Assembly: GCA_964571195.1 (NCBI GenBank)
Contig: CAZNAD010000001.1
Span: forward strand, 248,001 to 312,000
Length of the DNA stretch: 64,000 nt
Origin: PALSA-1006 sp964571195
GTDB lineage: Bacteria > Pseudomonadota > Gammaproteobacteria > Burkholderiales > Gallionellaceae
Direction: 5' to 3'
Both the position numbers and the translations under genes were made by a program. Numbering within the stretch: the stretch's first letter is position 1; each line of letters begins with the position of its first letter. The notes beneath the pieces were generated by a model that worked only from the letters and a program-made list of their open reading frames with translations, did not search any database and was not told the origin of the DNA. Below, piece after piece: positions 26,214 through 34,796 of the stretch.

Positions 26214-27410
26214 TCACATGGTTGTTTTTCCGATGATGTCGTATATCGGCGATAGTGCAGCCAACATCACCCATCCCAATAAAACGCCCAGAAAGACGGT
26301 AGTTGCCGGCTCTATGAGCACTTGCACTCTTTTGACCGTTTCTTTCACGTCACGGTTGTAGAAATAGCTGACATTGAGTAACGCTTGGTCGAGTCGTCCT
26401 GTGGTTTCCCCCACTTTGATCATGCGCAACACCAGCGGAGGGAAAATGCCGACATGCTGGAAACTCTGTGTGAGGCTATTACCGGACTCGATGCTTTGCA
26501 TTACTTCGTGCAGATGCCGGGCGATAACCAGATTGCCGGTGATGTCACGTGAATGCGCGATGCAATCAAGAACACTGATTCCAGCACCGTACATCAGGGC
26601 GAAAGTATGAGAGAAGCGCGCAAGGATAGTCTTGTGCAAAAGCGGGCCTGTGAGCCAAATATGCAGCTTCAGGTTGTCGACGTGATACTTCAGTGCAGGA
26701 TCGAATGCGAGAGCCGCTTTGTACGCACCCAACAAGACGATAGGTACAGCTAGGATGATGGGCCAATAATGTGTGACGACAGTAGAGGCAATTATCAATG
26801 CTCGCGTCTGGAAGGGAATTTCCTGCCCCATGTTCTGGATGAAAACAGCCAGTTGCGGTACGAGATAGACCATCAGGAAGAGAATGACCGCTAACGTGAT
26901 GCTGGCGACAAGTGCGGGGTAGAGCATCATGCTCTTGGTTTGTGTGACGATTTCGTCCTGCCATTTCAAAGATTCGGTGATGTGCGTGAAGATATCGGGC
27001 AATCTCCCGCTTTCTTCTCCTGCACGAATCAGGCTGACGGTGATTTTGTCAAAGACATGGGGGTGTTGAGCCATTGCCTGAGAGAGGTGTTTTCCGCTCT
27101 CTATGCTGCTTTTCAGGTCTGCAATGATCTTGCGAAATTTCGGTTCATCCATGCTGTCATGAATGTCGGACAGGCTTTCCATTAGCGGGACGCCGGCACG
27201 GATAAGTTGATCGAGATTGAAGAAAAAGGTGATCAGGTCGCTGCGCCGGATTTTTAAGCTGCTGTCAGCCGATGTGCTTGGTTTGGCGCGGATCAGATCG
27301 AGTCCGCTGTGTTTTAGTTGCAGCTCAAGATCAATTGGGCTGGCGGCATCCTGCATCCCTTTTATGCGTTTGCCCTGTGTATCGATTGCCAGGTAGGAGT
27401 ACAGCGTCAT
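26214..27410 (-). CDS. mshG: Type II secretion/type IV pilus inner-membrane platform protein (GspF/PilC/MshG)
   Basis: A 398-residue polytopic protein with two GspF repeats. The first holds FFFNLDQLIRAGVPLMESL and SLIRAGEESGRLPDIF, the second FSHTFALMYGAGISVLDCI and MIKVGETTGRLDQAL. Membrane helices lie at about 170-190, 215-235 and near the C-terminus. It works with the ATPase encoded just upstream to extract and insert pilin subunits. MshG is chosen by operon context; GspF or PilC would be equal on sequence alone. Confidence 0.88.
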   Translation of the reverse strand: MTLYSYLAIDTQGKRIKGMQDAASPIDLELQLKHSGLDLIRAKPSTSADSSLKIRRSDLITFFFNLDQLIRAGVPLMESLSDIHDSMDEPKFRKIIADLKSSIESGKHLSQAMAQHPHVFDKITVSLIRAGEESGRLPDIFTHITESLKWQDEIVTQTKSMMLYPALVASITLAVILFLMVYLVPQLAVFIQNMGQEIPFQTRALIIASTVVTHYWPIILAVPIVLLGAYKAALAFDPALKYHVDNLKLHIWLTGPLLHKTILARFSHTFALMYGAGISVLDCIAHSRDITGNLVIARHLHEVMQSIESGNSLTQSFQHVGIFPPLVLRMIKVGETTGRLDQALLNVSYFYNRDVKETVKRVQVLIEPATTVFLGVLLGWVMLAALSPIYDIIGKTTM

Positions 27411-27422
27411 TTTTTGCTCCGT

Positions 27423-29126
27423 CTATTTGCGCTCGGTGAGATCCACTACGCGGGCCACTTCTGTGATGGAAGTTTGTCCTGCGAGGATGCGCTGTATGCC
27501 GTCTTGAGCCAAGGGGCGGAATCCTTTTTCCAGCGCAGTGTGCTTGAGTTCGCGGATGCTGGCCCGGTGCGAGATCAGGTCATCAATGTCGTCGTCGATC
27601 CTGAGGATTTCCATGATCGCCCGTCGTCCCTTGTAGCCATGTAAACGGCATAACTCGCATCCCTTTGCGCGATACAGCGTGGCATTGTCGTCGTATAAGC
27701 CGAGCAGTTCGCGTTCGGCCTCATTCGGTTGATGGGTGGTTTTGCAATGCGGACACAGAATGCGAACCAGTCGCTGAGCGACGATGCCGATGATGTTGCC
27801 TGCCATGATGTCCGGGAGGATGCCGATATCCAACAGGCGCGGAATCGCACCAATGGCCGAGTTGGTATGCAGAGTTGAATAGACCTGATGGCCGGTCATG
27901 GCTGCCCTGAACGCCATTTCGGCAGTGGCATGGTCGCGGATTTCACCAACCAGGATGATGTCTGGATCTTGGCGCATGATGGAGCGGATGCCGCTTGAAA
28001 AATCAACCTTGGCAGCTTCGTTTACCGAATGCTGTCGGATCATCGGGATAGGATATTCGACGGGATCTTCCAGCGTCATGATGTTTACCGCTTCGGTGTT
28101 GATATGGCTCATGATCGAATACAGCGTCGTCGTTTTCCCGCTGCCGGTCGGGCCGGTCACCAGAACGATTCCTTCCGGCTTGGTGATAATGCGAGTGAGT
28201 GTGAGCAGTGTGCTGTCATCGAGGCCAAGCTGTTCTATGGGGACGATGCCTTTTTGTCTGTCCAAAATCCGCAGGACAAAATTTTCGCCGTGGGTGGTGG
28301 GATGTGATGCCACGCGAAAATCGATGGGGCGCCCAGACAGCTGCAAAGAGATTCGCCCGTCTTGTGGTGCGCGGCTTTCCGCGATGTTCATGCCACTCAT
28401 GATCTTTATCCGTACCACCATGGCGGGCCAGAAGCTCTTGTGCAGGCTGCGTACTTGACGTAATACCCCATCCACCCGGTAACGGATGCGCAGAAAGCCG
28501 CTTTCTGGTTCAAAGTGGATGTCTGAAGCGCCCTGTTGTACTGCTTCCGTGAGCAGGGCGTCGATCAGGCGCACTACGGGTTGACTGAATTCGTTCACGC
28601 CCAGCTGGAGATTCTGGCGTTCCGTTTCTCCCGGTTCGATCTCGTGCAGGATGCCGTCTATGGACAGTTCAAATCCGTAATATTGGTCGATAGCGCGCAG
28701 GATTTCGGATTCTCCAGCGAGTTGGGTGGTAAGGCGATATTTATCCTTGAGTAGCGCCCGAACCTGATCAAGCGCGATGATGTTATCCGGGTCGGCAATC
28801 GCAAGTTTTAAATCCATGTTGCTCAAGTCGACTGAGAGTGGAAGCAGCAGGTAACGGCGCGCGATCTCTTTGGGGATGAGTGCGAGTGCGGCAGAGTCGA
28901 TGAGGATGCCGGAAAGGTCGACACTTTTTTGCCCTAGGTCTTCAGATAACACATCGCGAAGAGTGGCTTCCGAGAGAAAGCCGAGGCGCACCAGTAAGCG
29001 CCCCAGCGGCTGTGATGATTTGGTTTGCTCTTGTAGTGCGATGTGCAATTGGTCTTCGCTAATAACGCCCTTGGTCAGGAGTAACTGTCCGATGGTTTGG
29101 TGGGAAGAGTGATGAGTTAATGGCAT
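27423..29126 (-). CDS. mshE: Pilus/secretion assembly ATPase (GspE/PilB/MshE family)
   Basis: A 567-residue hexameric ATPase. The N-terminus has an MshEN domain with two half-motifs (residues 11-34 and 40-63). The catalytic part has Walker A GPTGSGKT (325-332), an Asp box with LEDPVEYP, the Walker B/His boxes (DPDIILVGEIRD, AAMTGHQVYSTLHTN), and a zinc tetracysteine motif C458, C461, C490, C493. MshE is known to bind c-di-GMP through the MshEN arginines. Here the RLG arginine is T11 in the first half-motif and P40 in the second, so c-di-GMP control may be lost or altered. Three bases separate it from the TPR gene. Confidence 0.9.
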   Translation of the reverse strand: MPLTHHSSHQTIGQLLLTKGVISEDQLHIALQEQTKSSQPLGRLLVRLGFLSEATLRDVLSEDLGQKSVDLSGILIDSAALALIPKEIARRYLLLPLSVDLSNMDLKLAIADPDNIIALDQVRALLKDKYRLTTQLAGESEILRAIDQYYGFELSIDGILHEIEPGETERQNLQLGVNEFSQPVVRLIDALLTEAVQQGASDIHFEPESGFLRIRYRVDGVLRQVRSLHKSFWPAMVVRIKIMSGMNIAESRAPQDGRISLQLSGRPIDFRVASHPTTHGENFVLRILDRQKGIVPIEQLGLDDSTLLTLTRIITKPEGIVLVTGPTGSGKTTTLYSIMSHINTEAVNIMTLEDPVEYPIPMIRQHSVNEAAKVDFSSGIRSIMRQDPDIILVGEIRDHATAEMAFRAAMTGHQVYSTLHTNSAIGAIPRLLDIGILPDIMAGNIIGIVAQRLVRILCPHCKTTHQPNEAERELLGLYDDNATLYRAKGCELCRLHGYKGRRAIMEILRIDDDIDDLISHRASIRELKHTALEKGFRPLAQDGIQRILAGQTSITEVARVVDLTERK

Positions 29127-29128
29127 GC

Positions 29129-30184
29129 TTAGTCAACTGTCGCGTTGAGTTGAAGCAGTCTTCGCTCGGCTTGTGGTCGGTCGAACCCGAGATTCGCGGA
29201 AGGTGTGCTCTCTAGTGCCTGCTGATAATATTGTGCGGCGATCCTGTATTGCCCGAGGTGGTCGAGGCTGACTGCCAGATTGAAAGCGAACAAAGCGTTG
29301 CCAGGTTCTATGGTGAGTGCGTTGAAATATGCCTGTTGCGCGTCTGGCCAGCGAGATTGTTCGGCATAGAGATGTCCTAATGCAAGATGCAGCGCAGCTT
29401 CATCCGGTTGGAGCTGGATCAGTTGTTTTAGGCGGTTTTCTCGGGATACTCTGTCGCTCCCCCCAAATGAAGCCAATCCTGCATGAGCAAGCGGGTCGCG
29501 CGGATCAAGTATCAGCACTTGCCGATAGTAGTTTACGGAAGCAGCATCTTTCCCCTGTTGTTGACTGATAACGGCCAACCCCAGCAGTGCATCGCGGTTC
29601 TGTGGGGCGAGTGTAATTGCTGCGTGATAGTCCCTGCTCGCGTTATCGTAATCACCATTCTGGTAGGCGGTATAGGCAGCTGTCAGCAGGCGGTCTACCG
29701 CGTCTGTTTCCTTGGGATTTTGGAGGTCTGACAAGTGAGTCTGGGATATTTGTGGAGGGTGCTGCTTTTTTGTGCTTTTCGAAGCTGCGGTCACAGGAGA
29801 GGGACGTTTATCCAGCAAGGGGAGGTGATCAGGGCGCGGGATGGAACGGGGCGTCGGCACTGTTGCTGATGGCCGTTGAAGTGCTGGAAGTGTGATGGCG
29901 ATAGATTCTGGTGCCGTTGGAGGAGCCGGGAGAGGATGGGCTGCAAGCGGTGCGTTTGTTGCTTCGTGCTGGGTGTTGTAACTGCCGGCGAGCCATATCC
30001 CGCTGAGGATCAATGAAATCGAAGTGATGATCACCCAGCGATTTTTATTGGGCACTGCCGAAAAGACATAGGCGACCTTATCTCGTGTCGGAGAAGGCAA
30101 GGAATCGAGCCGGGCATTTGTAGAGGAGATGGATGCGTTTTTGTTTGCATCGGATCTTTTTAAGGCGGCAATCAGCAGGCTCAT
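29129..30184 (-). CDS. TPR protein of the MSHA-like operon (MshN-like)
   Basis: A 351-residue protein with an N-terminal cytoplasmic region, a membrane helix at ~50-68 (RWVIITSISLILSGIWLAG), a Pro-rich spacer, and tetratricopeptide repeats from ~165 to 340 (AAYTAYQNGDYDNASRDYHAA, ALHLALGHLYAEQSRWPDAQQ, and LFAFNLAVSLDHLGQYRIAAQ). MshN-type proteins in MSHA operons have this layout and may help secretin or pilus assembly. It lies 15 bases after the secretin gene. Confidence 0.75.
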   Translation of the reverse strand: MSLLIAALKRSDANKNASISSTNARLDSLPSPTRDKVAYVFSAVPNKNRWVIITSISLILSGIWLAGSYNTQHEATNAPLAAHPLPAPPTAPESIAITLPALQRPSATVPTPRSIPRPDHLPLLDKRPSPVTAASKSTKKQHPPQISQTHLSDLQNPKETDAVDRLLTAAYTAYQNGDYDNASRDYHAAITLAPQNRDALLGLAVISQQQGKDAASVNYYRQVLILDPRDPLAHAGLASFGGSDRVSRENRLKQLIQLQPDEAALHLALGHLYAEQSRWPDAQQAYFNALTIEPGNALFAFNLAVSLDHLGQYRIAAQYYQQALESTPSANLGFDRPQAERRLLQLNATVD

Positions 30185-30199
30185 GATTCGACCGAATTC

Positions 30200-31990
30200 T
30201 TAATTTCTGGCAACTGAGTCATTGAAAAAACCGGTGTTGGGCAAATTGCCGTGTAGTTTTTTGAAGTCAGTCTCGATACTGGCTTCTTTGATGACCATCG
30301 GGCGCAGAAAAATGATCAGTTCTGATTTCACGCTTTTTTCATTGCGGTATCTGAAGAGATTTCCCAAGTAAGGGATGCGCCCGAGTAGCGGTATTTCATC
30401 TGTCTGATGGTTGATCTCGTCCTGCATCAGCCCCCCCATCACCGCGATCTGATTGTTCTCAAGCTTCAACACGGATTCCATCTCGCGCGTCTGAGTCTGG
30501 GGTATCTGGCTGACGACGCCTGCCTTGGCCAAATCTGGATTGGGATCGTTGACGAAGCCGAACAGACGGGTGATAGACGGGCGCATATTGAGCAACACAC
30601 TGTCGTTATCATTGATCTGTGGCGTCACGCTCATGGTGAACCCCACGGGGACGCTGTTTGAAGTGGTGCTGTAGGTGGTGACTGCGGGTGCACCGCCAGT
30701 GGAGGAGACGGTGGTCGCATTGATCGTGAAATAGACATAATTGTCCACTACGCGCAGCATTGCGGTTTGGTTGTTCAAGACACTGAGCTTCGGACTGGAT
30801 AAGACCTTTACTTTGCCGAACGATTCCATCATTTTGATTGAGGCGCTGATCACCCCGAGGTCGCTGTTCGAGTTTGCATAATTCAGGGTGAACAGATTTC
30901 CCGTACTGGTTGCGGAGAGCGTGCCATTGCCGGCTTGTCCAAGCTGAAAGCCGCTGCTGCCAGGCAGGCTCAGATTTGACCAGTTGATACCTTGCTGGTA
31001 CTGCTGGCTGAGGCGCACTTCCACGATGGTGGCTTCGATCAGTACTTGGCGACGGGAGTTGATCATGACTTGGGAGATGAAATCCTGAATTTTCTCGTGC
31101 TGTTTACCGCTGGCCCGTACTGTGATGATGCCGCTCTCCGGGTTGATGATGACCGAAGCAGCTTCACGAAAGGTATTCAATCGGGTGACTGTTGTGCCTT
31201 CTCCCGTTAGCGCGGCCGCATTCGGGCTGTTCTCGATACCGCCTTTGACAGGAGCGGATTTTTTACCGTTTATTAAGGGTGGAGCACCGATTCCCGTCGT
31301 GCGGGTGGCGGAATTCTGCTGAACAACTGTCTCGCTGGAGCCTTCCGGCAAAAGCTTGTCGGTCTCGCGCAAGATATCTTTGATGTTTGTTTCCAAACGC
31401 TCCCAGAAGTGATGCTTGGCAGAGCTTTTAATCGACAGGTTGGAAGTGTTCCCCAAATTGCCTGTTGTGCTCGCTGCCCCTGTGATGCCTGAACTGATTT
31501 GGGTTGCATTGGAGATGCCGCCCTCCGAATCCCGGTTCATATTCACGTAATCAATTTTGTAGGTCTTCAGATAGGGGGAGTCCGGCATCACGATAAGATT
31601 GCCGTTGTCCAATTCATAGCGCATATCCACTTGCTTGGAGATGCGGTTCAGTATTTGTGGCAATGTTTGATTGATCGCATTCAGCGTGACGTTGCCTTGG
31701 ATGCCGGGATTGATGTCGAGGTTGATCTTTGCATCACGAGCCAGCGTAAATAATATTTCCGGCGCGGGTACGTTAGTCACAATGAGGCTGTAAGTTTCGA
31801 CTTTGATGCTGGGCTTCGGCGGCGGAAGCGGAATAACATGCCTATCTGCTTGAGGAATGTCGCTATACAGGGAATGTGAGTCTTTGAGTTGCAGGTGCTT
31901 GTCGGACAGATGCGAGTCGATGTGTCTGTTTCCCCCGCATGCGGGGATTGTGGGAAGCCATAGCAGCAACAGTAGGTGGTGTATTTTCAT
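30200..31990 (-). CDS. mshL: Secretin, MshL/PilQ/GspD family lipoprotein
   Basis: The outer-membrane channel of the pilus machine. The 596-residue protein has a lipoprotein signal (MKIHHLLLLLWLPTIPAC, Cys at ~18), an N-terminal domain with YSLIVTNVPAPEILFTLARD (STN/secretin N), and a C-terminal secretin core with VLSSPKLSVLNNQTAMLRV and the closing EIPLLGRIPYLGNLFRY then ELIIFLRPMVI. The start is the ATG at 31990, preceded by AGGAGAGGG; an upstream TTG in frame is rejected. It is the first gene of nine in the operon. MshL fits best because of the following mshN/E/G-like genes. Confidence 0.88.
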   Translation of the reverse strand: MKIHHLLLLLWLPTIPACGGNRHIDSHLSDKHLQLKDSHSLYSDIPQADRHVIPLPPPKPSIKVETYSLIVTNVPAPEILFTLARDAKINLDINPGIQGNVTLNAINQTLPQILNRISKQVDMRYELDNGNLIVMPDSPYLKTYKIDYVNMNRDSEGGISNATQISSGITGAASTTGNLGNTSNLSIKSSAKHHFWERLETNIKDILRETDKLLPEGSSETVVQQNSATRTTGIGAPPLINGKKSAPVKGGIENSPNAAALTGEGTTVTRLNTFREAASVIINPESGIITVRASGKQHEKIQDFISQVMINSRRQVLIEATIVEVRLSQQYQQGINWSNLSLPGSSGFQLGQAGNGTLSATSTGNLFTLNYANSNSDLGVISASIKMMESFGKVKVLSSPKLSVLNNQTAMLRVVDNYVYFTINATTVSSTGGAPAVTTYSTTSNSVPVGFTMSVTPQINDNDSVLLNMRPSITRLFGFVNDPNPDLAKAGVVSQIPQTQTREMESVLKLENNQIAVMGGLMQDEINHQTDEIPLLGRIPYLGNLFRYRNEKSVKSELIIFLRPMVIKEASIETDFKKLHGNLPNTGFFNDSVARN

Positions 31991-32321
31991 ATCCCTCTCC
32001 TGACGTGTCGGCAACGTAACATCTTGATATTAGATTGAACAATATGCCATTTGGCCTATGCCGGACTATGCCGATATAGGCCAGCGAACTGGTAAAAAGA
32101 CCGGAATGACAAGGAATCGAGGGGGCGGGCAAGATGAATATAGTCGCAAAAGCCTCTTGTTTGCTGGCGAATAGTTAGCTAGGATGCGCTTCGCGGGAAG
32201 TTCAGAGTATCGAAGGTATTCTAGGAAGATATAGATATTTTCACGTATTGCCAGCAGGGAAATTTTCCATGACAATGCAATCCCGCTTTATTAACCCTTA
32301 ACATACGGAGTATATGAACTC
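31991..32321. promoter_or_regulatory. 331-bp intergenic region between the pilus operon and the HU gene
   Basis: No ORF of note. It holds the ribosome site of the secretin gene, an inverted repeat at 32052-32083, a possible HU promoter (TTGTTT at 32157-32162, 17 bases, TAGGAT at 32180-32185), and AT-rich sequence before the HU start. The two transcription units diverge here, so it must carry promoters in both directions. Confidence 0.6.
32052..32083. promoter_or_regulatory. Operator-like inverted repeat TGGCCTAT-N16-ATAGGCCA
   Basis: Perfect 8-bp arms at 32052-32059 and 32076-32083. Inside are two direct copies of CTATGCCG (32056-32063 and 32066-32073). It is 62 bases upstream of the secretin start. 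The spacing is long for a hairpin terminator, and there is no T-run, so a protein-binding site is more likely. Confidence 0.5.
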
Positions 32322-32606
32322 ATGAACAGAAAAGAACTTGTTGACGCACTGTCCGCCAAAACTGATTCCACCAAGGCTGACGCTGAGCGCAATATTGCCG
32401 CACTGATCGAAATCATCACTGCCACTCTGAAGAAGGGTGATTCCATCTCTCTGGTAGGTTTCGGTTCTTTTGAAGTGCGTAAGCGCGCTGCTCGTACTGG
32501 TCGCAATCCTAAGACCGGCGCAGAGTTGAAGATCAAAGCTTCTAAGGTTCCAGCATTCAAAGCTGGCGCAACACTGAAAGCTGCTGTGAATGGCGGTAAA
32601 AAGTAA
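32322..32606 (+). CDS. hupB: DNA-binding protein HU
   Basis: A 94-residue nucleoid protein that bends DNA non-specifically. It has the HU signature GFGSFEVRKRAARTGRNPKTG at about residues 46-66 and the Pro-containing beta-arm region, with the Lys/Ala-rich tail. IHF subunits share the fold, but the sequence start MNRKELVDALSAKTDSTKA is HU-like. It is monocistronic, closed by a terminator 27 bases after the stop. Confidence 0.95.
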   Translation: MNRKELVDALSAKTDSTKADAERNIAALIEIITATLKKGDSISLVGFGSFEVRKRAARTGRNPKTGAELKIKASKVPAFKAGATLKAAVNGGKK

Positions 32607-32632
32607 GTTCAAGCGGGATTGGTTGTGAGTTT

Positions 32633-32662
32633 AAGCCCCTTGGCCGCAGGCCAAGGGGCTTT
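32633..32662 (+). terminator. Rho-independent terminator of the HU gene
   Basis: A perfect 13-bp stem AAGCCCCTTGGCC/GGCCAAGGGGCTT with loop GCA, followed by TGCTTTTGC. Confidence 0.9.
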
Positions 32663-32779
32663 GCTTTTGCATTGCTTGATTTTGCTGTGTTGTGTACCAT
32701 CTGCGCGGTTAGAGTTCCGTTTCTGGTATTTTTATTGCCGCAGCGGGTCGAATCGATAATTTTGCCTAAGGAGTTGGAT

Positions 32780-33361
32780 ATGTTTCTGAATCGTGTTCTT
32801 GCCGTATCTTTGTTGATTGCCAGTCCGGCAGTCTTGGCTGATTCCCTTGATGTGAATCTGAACAACAATGCGGCGGCGTTCAAATTCAATTCCTCTGCAA
32901 GTGATTTCATCGAGGGCAATTCCGAGATTTATGGTGGTTTGGCCTATAACGATAAGAACAACATGTTCTTCGATGCCGGTCTGATTGTTAAGGGCGGGGA
33001 AGAAGATTCGCCTGGATTGAGCATTGGCGTCGGAGTAAAAGGGGTGTTTGGTGTTATCCATCCTGCCAACTTCCCAAACACAACGAATACCGGCTCTGCA
33101 CTGGCCGTGGGCGGAGAAGCGGTTTTTGCGTTGCCGACACCAACGCGCATCGCTGTGGTAGCAGAGTATTATGCGTCGCCAAAGATTATGTCCTTTGCCG
33201 ATGCGGAGCGCTTTAATCAGTTCGGGGCGCGGGTGGAAGTTGAAGTTTCTCCTCAGGCGAACGTGTATTTTGGTTATCGAGAGATCGGTTTCGGTATCAA
33301 GAATGGCGGTAGCCAGACTTTAGATAGCGGCACCCATCTGGGTGTGTTGGTGATGTTCTGA
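32780..33361 (+). CDS. YfaZ-family outer-membrane protein
   Basis: A 193-residue protein with a signal peptide cleaved near VLA (residue ~20). The mature part has alternating polar/hydrophobic strands of a small beta-barrel, for example NSEIYGGLAYNDKNNMFFDAGL, and ends with the typical outer-membrane Phe (VLVMF). YfaZ family members have no established function. AAGGAG lies just before the ATG at 32780; a longer frame upstream has no ribosome site. A small periplasmic coiled-coil gene follows 38 bases later. Confidence 0.85.
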   Translation: MFLNRVLAVSLLIASPAVLADSLDVNLNNNAAAFKFNSSASDFIEGNSEIYGGLAYNDKNNMFFDAGLIVKGGEEDSPGLSIGVGVKGVFGVIHPANFPNTTNTGSALAVGGEAVFALPTPTRIAVVAEYYASPKIMSFADAERFNQFGARVEVEVSPQANVYFGYREIGFGIKNGGSQTLDSGTHLGVLVMF

Positions 33362-33399
33362 TCGGAATCAGTGATTAATTCGGCGACTATTTAAGAGTA

Positions 33400-33726
33400 A
33401 TGATGAATATGTTTCGGCTTGTGTTGGTGATGTGTTTGTGCAGTCTTGCTTCTGCCGCTCAAGCGAAGGATGTCTCTGCACAGCAGGCCGGGGTCGAATA
33501 CGCGCGGCAGGAGGTTGAGAGGGCCGAGGCGCAAAACAAATCTGATCTGGATGATGTGGCCGCAGCGGAAAAACTGCTGGAGCAACGCAAGCGCGCCTTT
33601 GAGTTGCAGACGAAGCAACTTGCCGATGATCGCAAGAAGGCTGAGCTGTCAAAAAAACGTCTGCAAGAAGCAAAGTTGAAATACAACAAGGCGCAGACGA
33701 TACTCGATCAGGCTTGGAAAGAGTAG
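33400..33726 (+). CDS. Small periplasmic coiled-coil protein
   Basis: A 108-residue protein with a signal peptide (MMNMFRLVLVMCLCSLASAAQA) and a mature part that is almost wholly a coiled coil, rich in Ala, Lys, Glu and Gln (AAAEKLLEQRKRAFELQTKQL, LSKKRLQEAKLKYNKAQ). No enzymatic motif. The start may be the ATG at 33400 or 33403. It probably shares a transcript with the YfaZ-like gene, which hints at an envelope role. Function unknown. Confidence 0.75.
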   Translation: MMNMFRLVLVMCLCSLASAAQAKDVSAQQAGVEYARQEVERAEAQNKSDLDDVAAAEKLLEQRKRAFELQTKQLADDRKKAELSKKRLQEAKLKYNKAQTILDQAWKE

Positions 33727-33737
33727 CCTGCATCGCA

Positions 33738-34796
33738 CTAACATCTGTTCGGGTCACTTAATAACTGTTGGGCCGCACGCAGTAGCTCCGTTTCATCGAG
33801 TGTGCACAGATGTAATGTCTGTGCGTTATTGAGTCGGGGAAAGTTGTTTCCAGTCGAGTGCTGATAAGCCGGGTCATAGTGGTGGCTTAACAGCTCCTCA
33901 ACCAGCGCGGGCCATTCGTTCTGTAGTGCCAGCATATCCCATTTATCGAGAGTCTTTTGTCCCTGTAATTCCTTCAGGGGAGATAGTGCGCGCCTGAGCA
34001 GATCAGCGTCCTTCAGGTAGTGTGCATAATCTTCCATGAGTAATTTTACGCGGGCAGACATACTCGCCTCGATGACGATACACTCGGATAGACGCATCTT
34101 TTCGAGCAGGGTCGAGGGGATGGAGAGGAAGCCGATCTTGCGGCTCTCTGCTTCGATGAAGACTGGTTGCTGCACGTCGAAGCGACGCATTGCATCCCAT
34201 AGGCGTGTCTCGAACATCTTCTGCGCAGGTTGTGTTTGGTCGGGTAGAGTGCCGAGCAGCGAGCCGCGATGTTGCGCCAGCTTTTCCAGATCGAGCACTT
34301 GGGCGCCTTGACTGTGCAAGGCGTGCAGCAAGCGGCTCTTGCCGGAACCAGTAGCGCCGCATACCACGCGAAACTGGAATTGTGCGGATAGCTTCTCCAA
34401 TTCGTCGATGACATGACGGCGATAGGTCTTGTAGCCGCCTTGCAACTGCCCCACACGCCAGCCGACTTGCGCGAAGATATGTGCCATTGCTCCACTGCGT
34501 TGCCCGCCGCGCCAGCAATAGATGAGCGGCTTCCACTCGCGTGGACGGTCGTGAAACTTGGTTTCCAAGTGGGCGGCGATGTTGCGCGCGATGAGGGCTG
34601 CGCCCAGTCTTTGTGCCTCGAACGGCGAGACCTGTTTGTATAGCGTACCGATGCGCTCGCGCTCATCGTTGTTCAGCACGGGTGCACTGATCGCACCGGG
34701 GATGTGGTCTTCGGCGAATTCTGCGGGCGAACGCACATCGATGATGTCGTCGTAATCGGAGAGTTGTGATACGTTCGCTAACTGGATTTTACGCAT
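33738..34796 (-). CDS. mnmH: tRNA 2-selenouridine synthase
   Basis: MnmH (SelU/YbbB) converts 2-thiouridine-34 of the Lys, Glu and Gln tRNAs to 2-selenouridine through geranylated intermediates, using selenophosphate. The 352-residue protein has an N-terminal rhodanese domain with the catalytic C94 in LIYCWRGGQRS and a C-terminal P-loop domain GATGSGKS (147-154). The thiouridine substrate is made by MnmA (1622-2713). selD starts on the other strand with no base between the two start codons. Confidence 0.95.
   Translation of the reverse strand: MRKIQLANVSQLSDYDDIIDVRSPAEFAEDHIPGAISAPVLNNDERERIGTLYKQVSPFEAQRLGAALIARNIAAHLETKFHDRPREWKPLIYCWRGGQRSGAMAHIFAQVGWRVGQLQGGYKTYRRHVIDELEKLSAQFQFRVVCGATGSGKSRLLHALHSQGAQVLDLEKLAQHRGSLLGTLPDQTQPAQKMFETRLWDAMRRFDVQQPVFIEAESRKIGFLSIPSTLLEKMRLSECIVIEASMSARVKLLMEDYAHYLKDADLLRRALSPLKELQGQKTLDKWDMLALQNEWPALVEELLSHHYDPAYQHSTGNNFPRLNNAQTLHLCTLDETELLRAAQQLLSDPNRC

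Noticed and set aside
32030..32060. Sigma-54 promoter (TGGCATATTGTTC, minus strand) for the pilus operon
   Set aside because: The -24 box is acceptable but the -12 GC does not fall at the needed distance.
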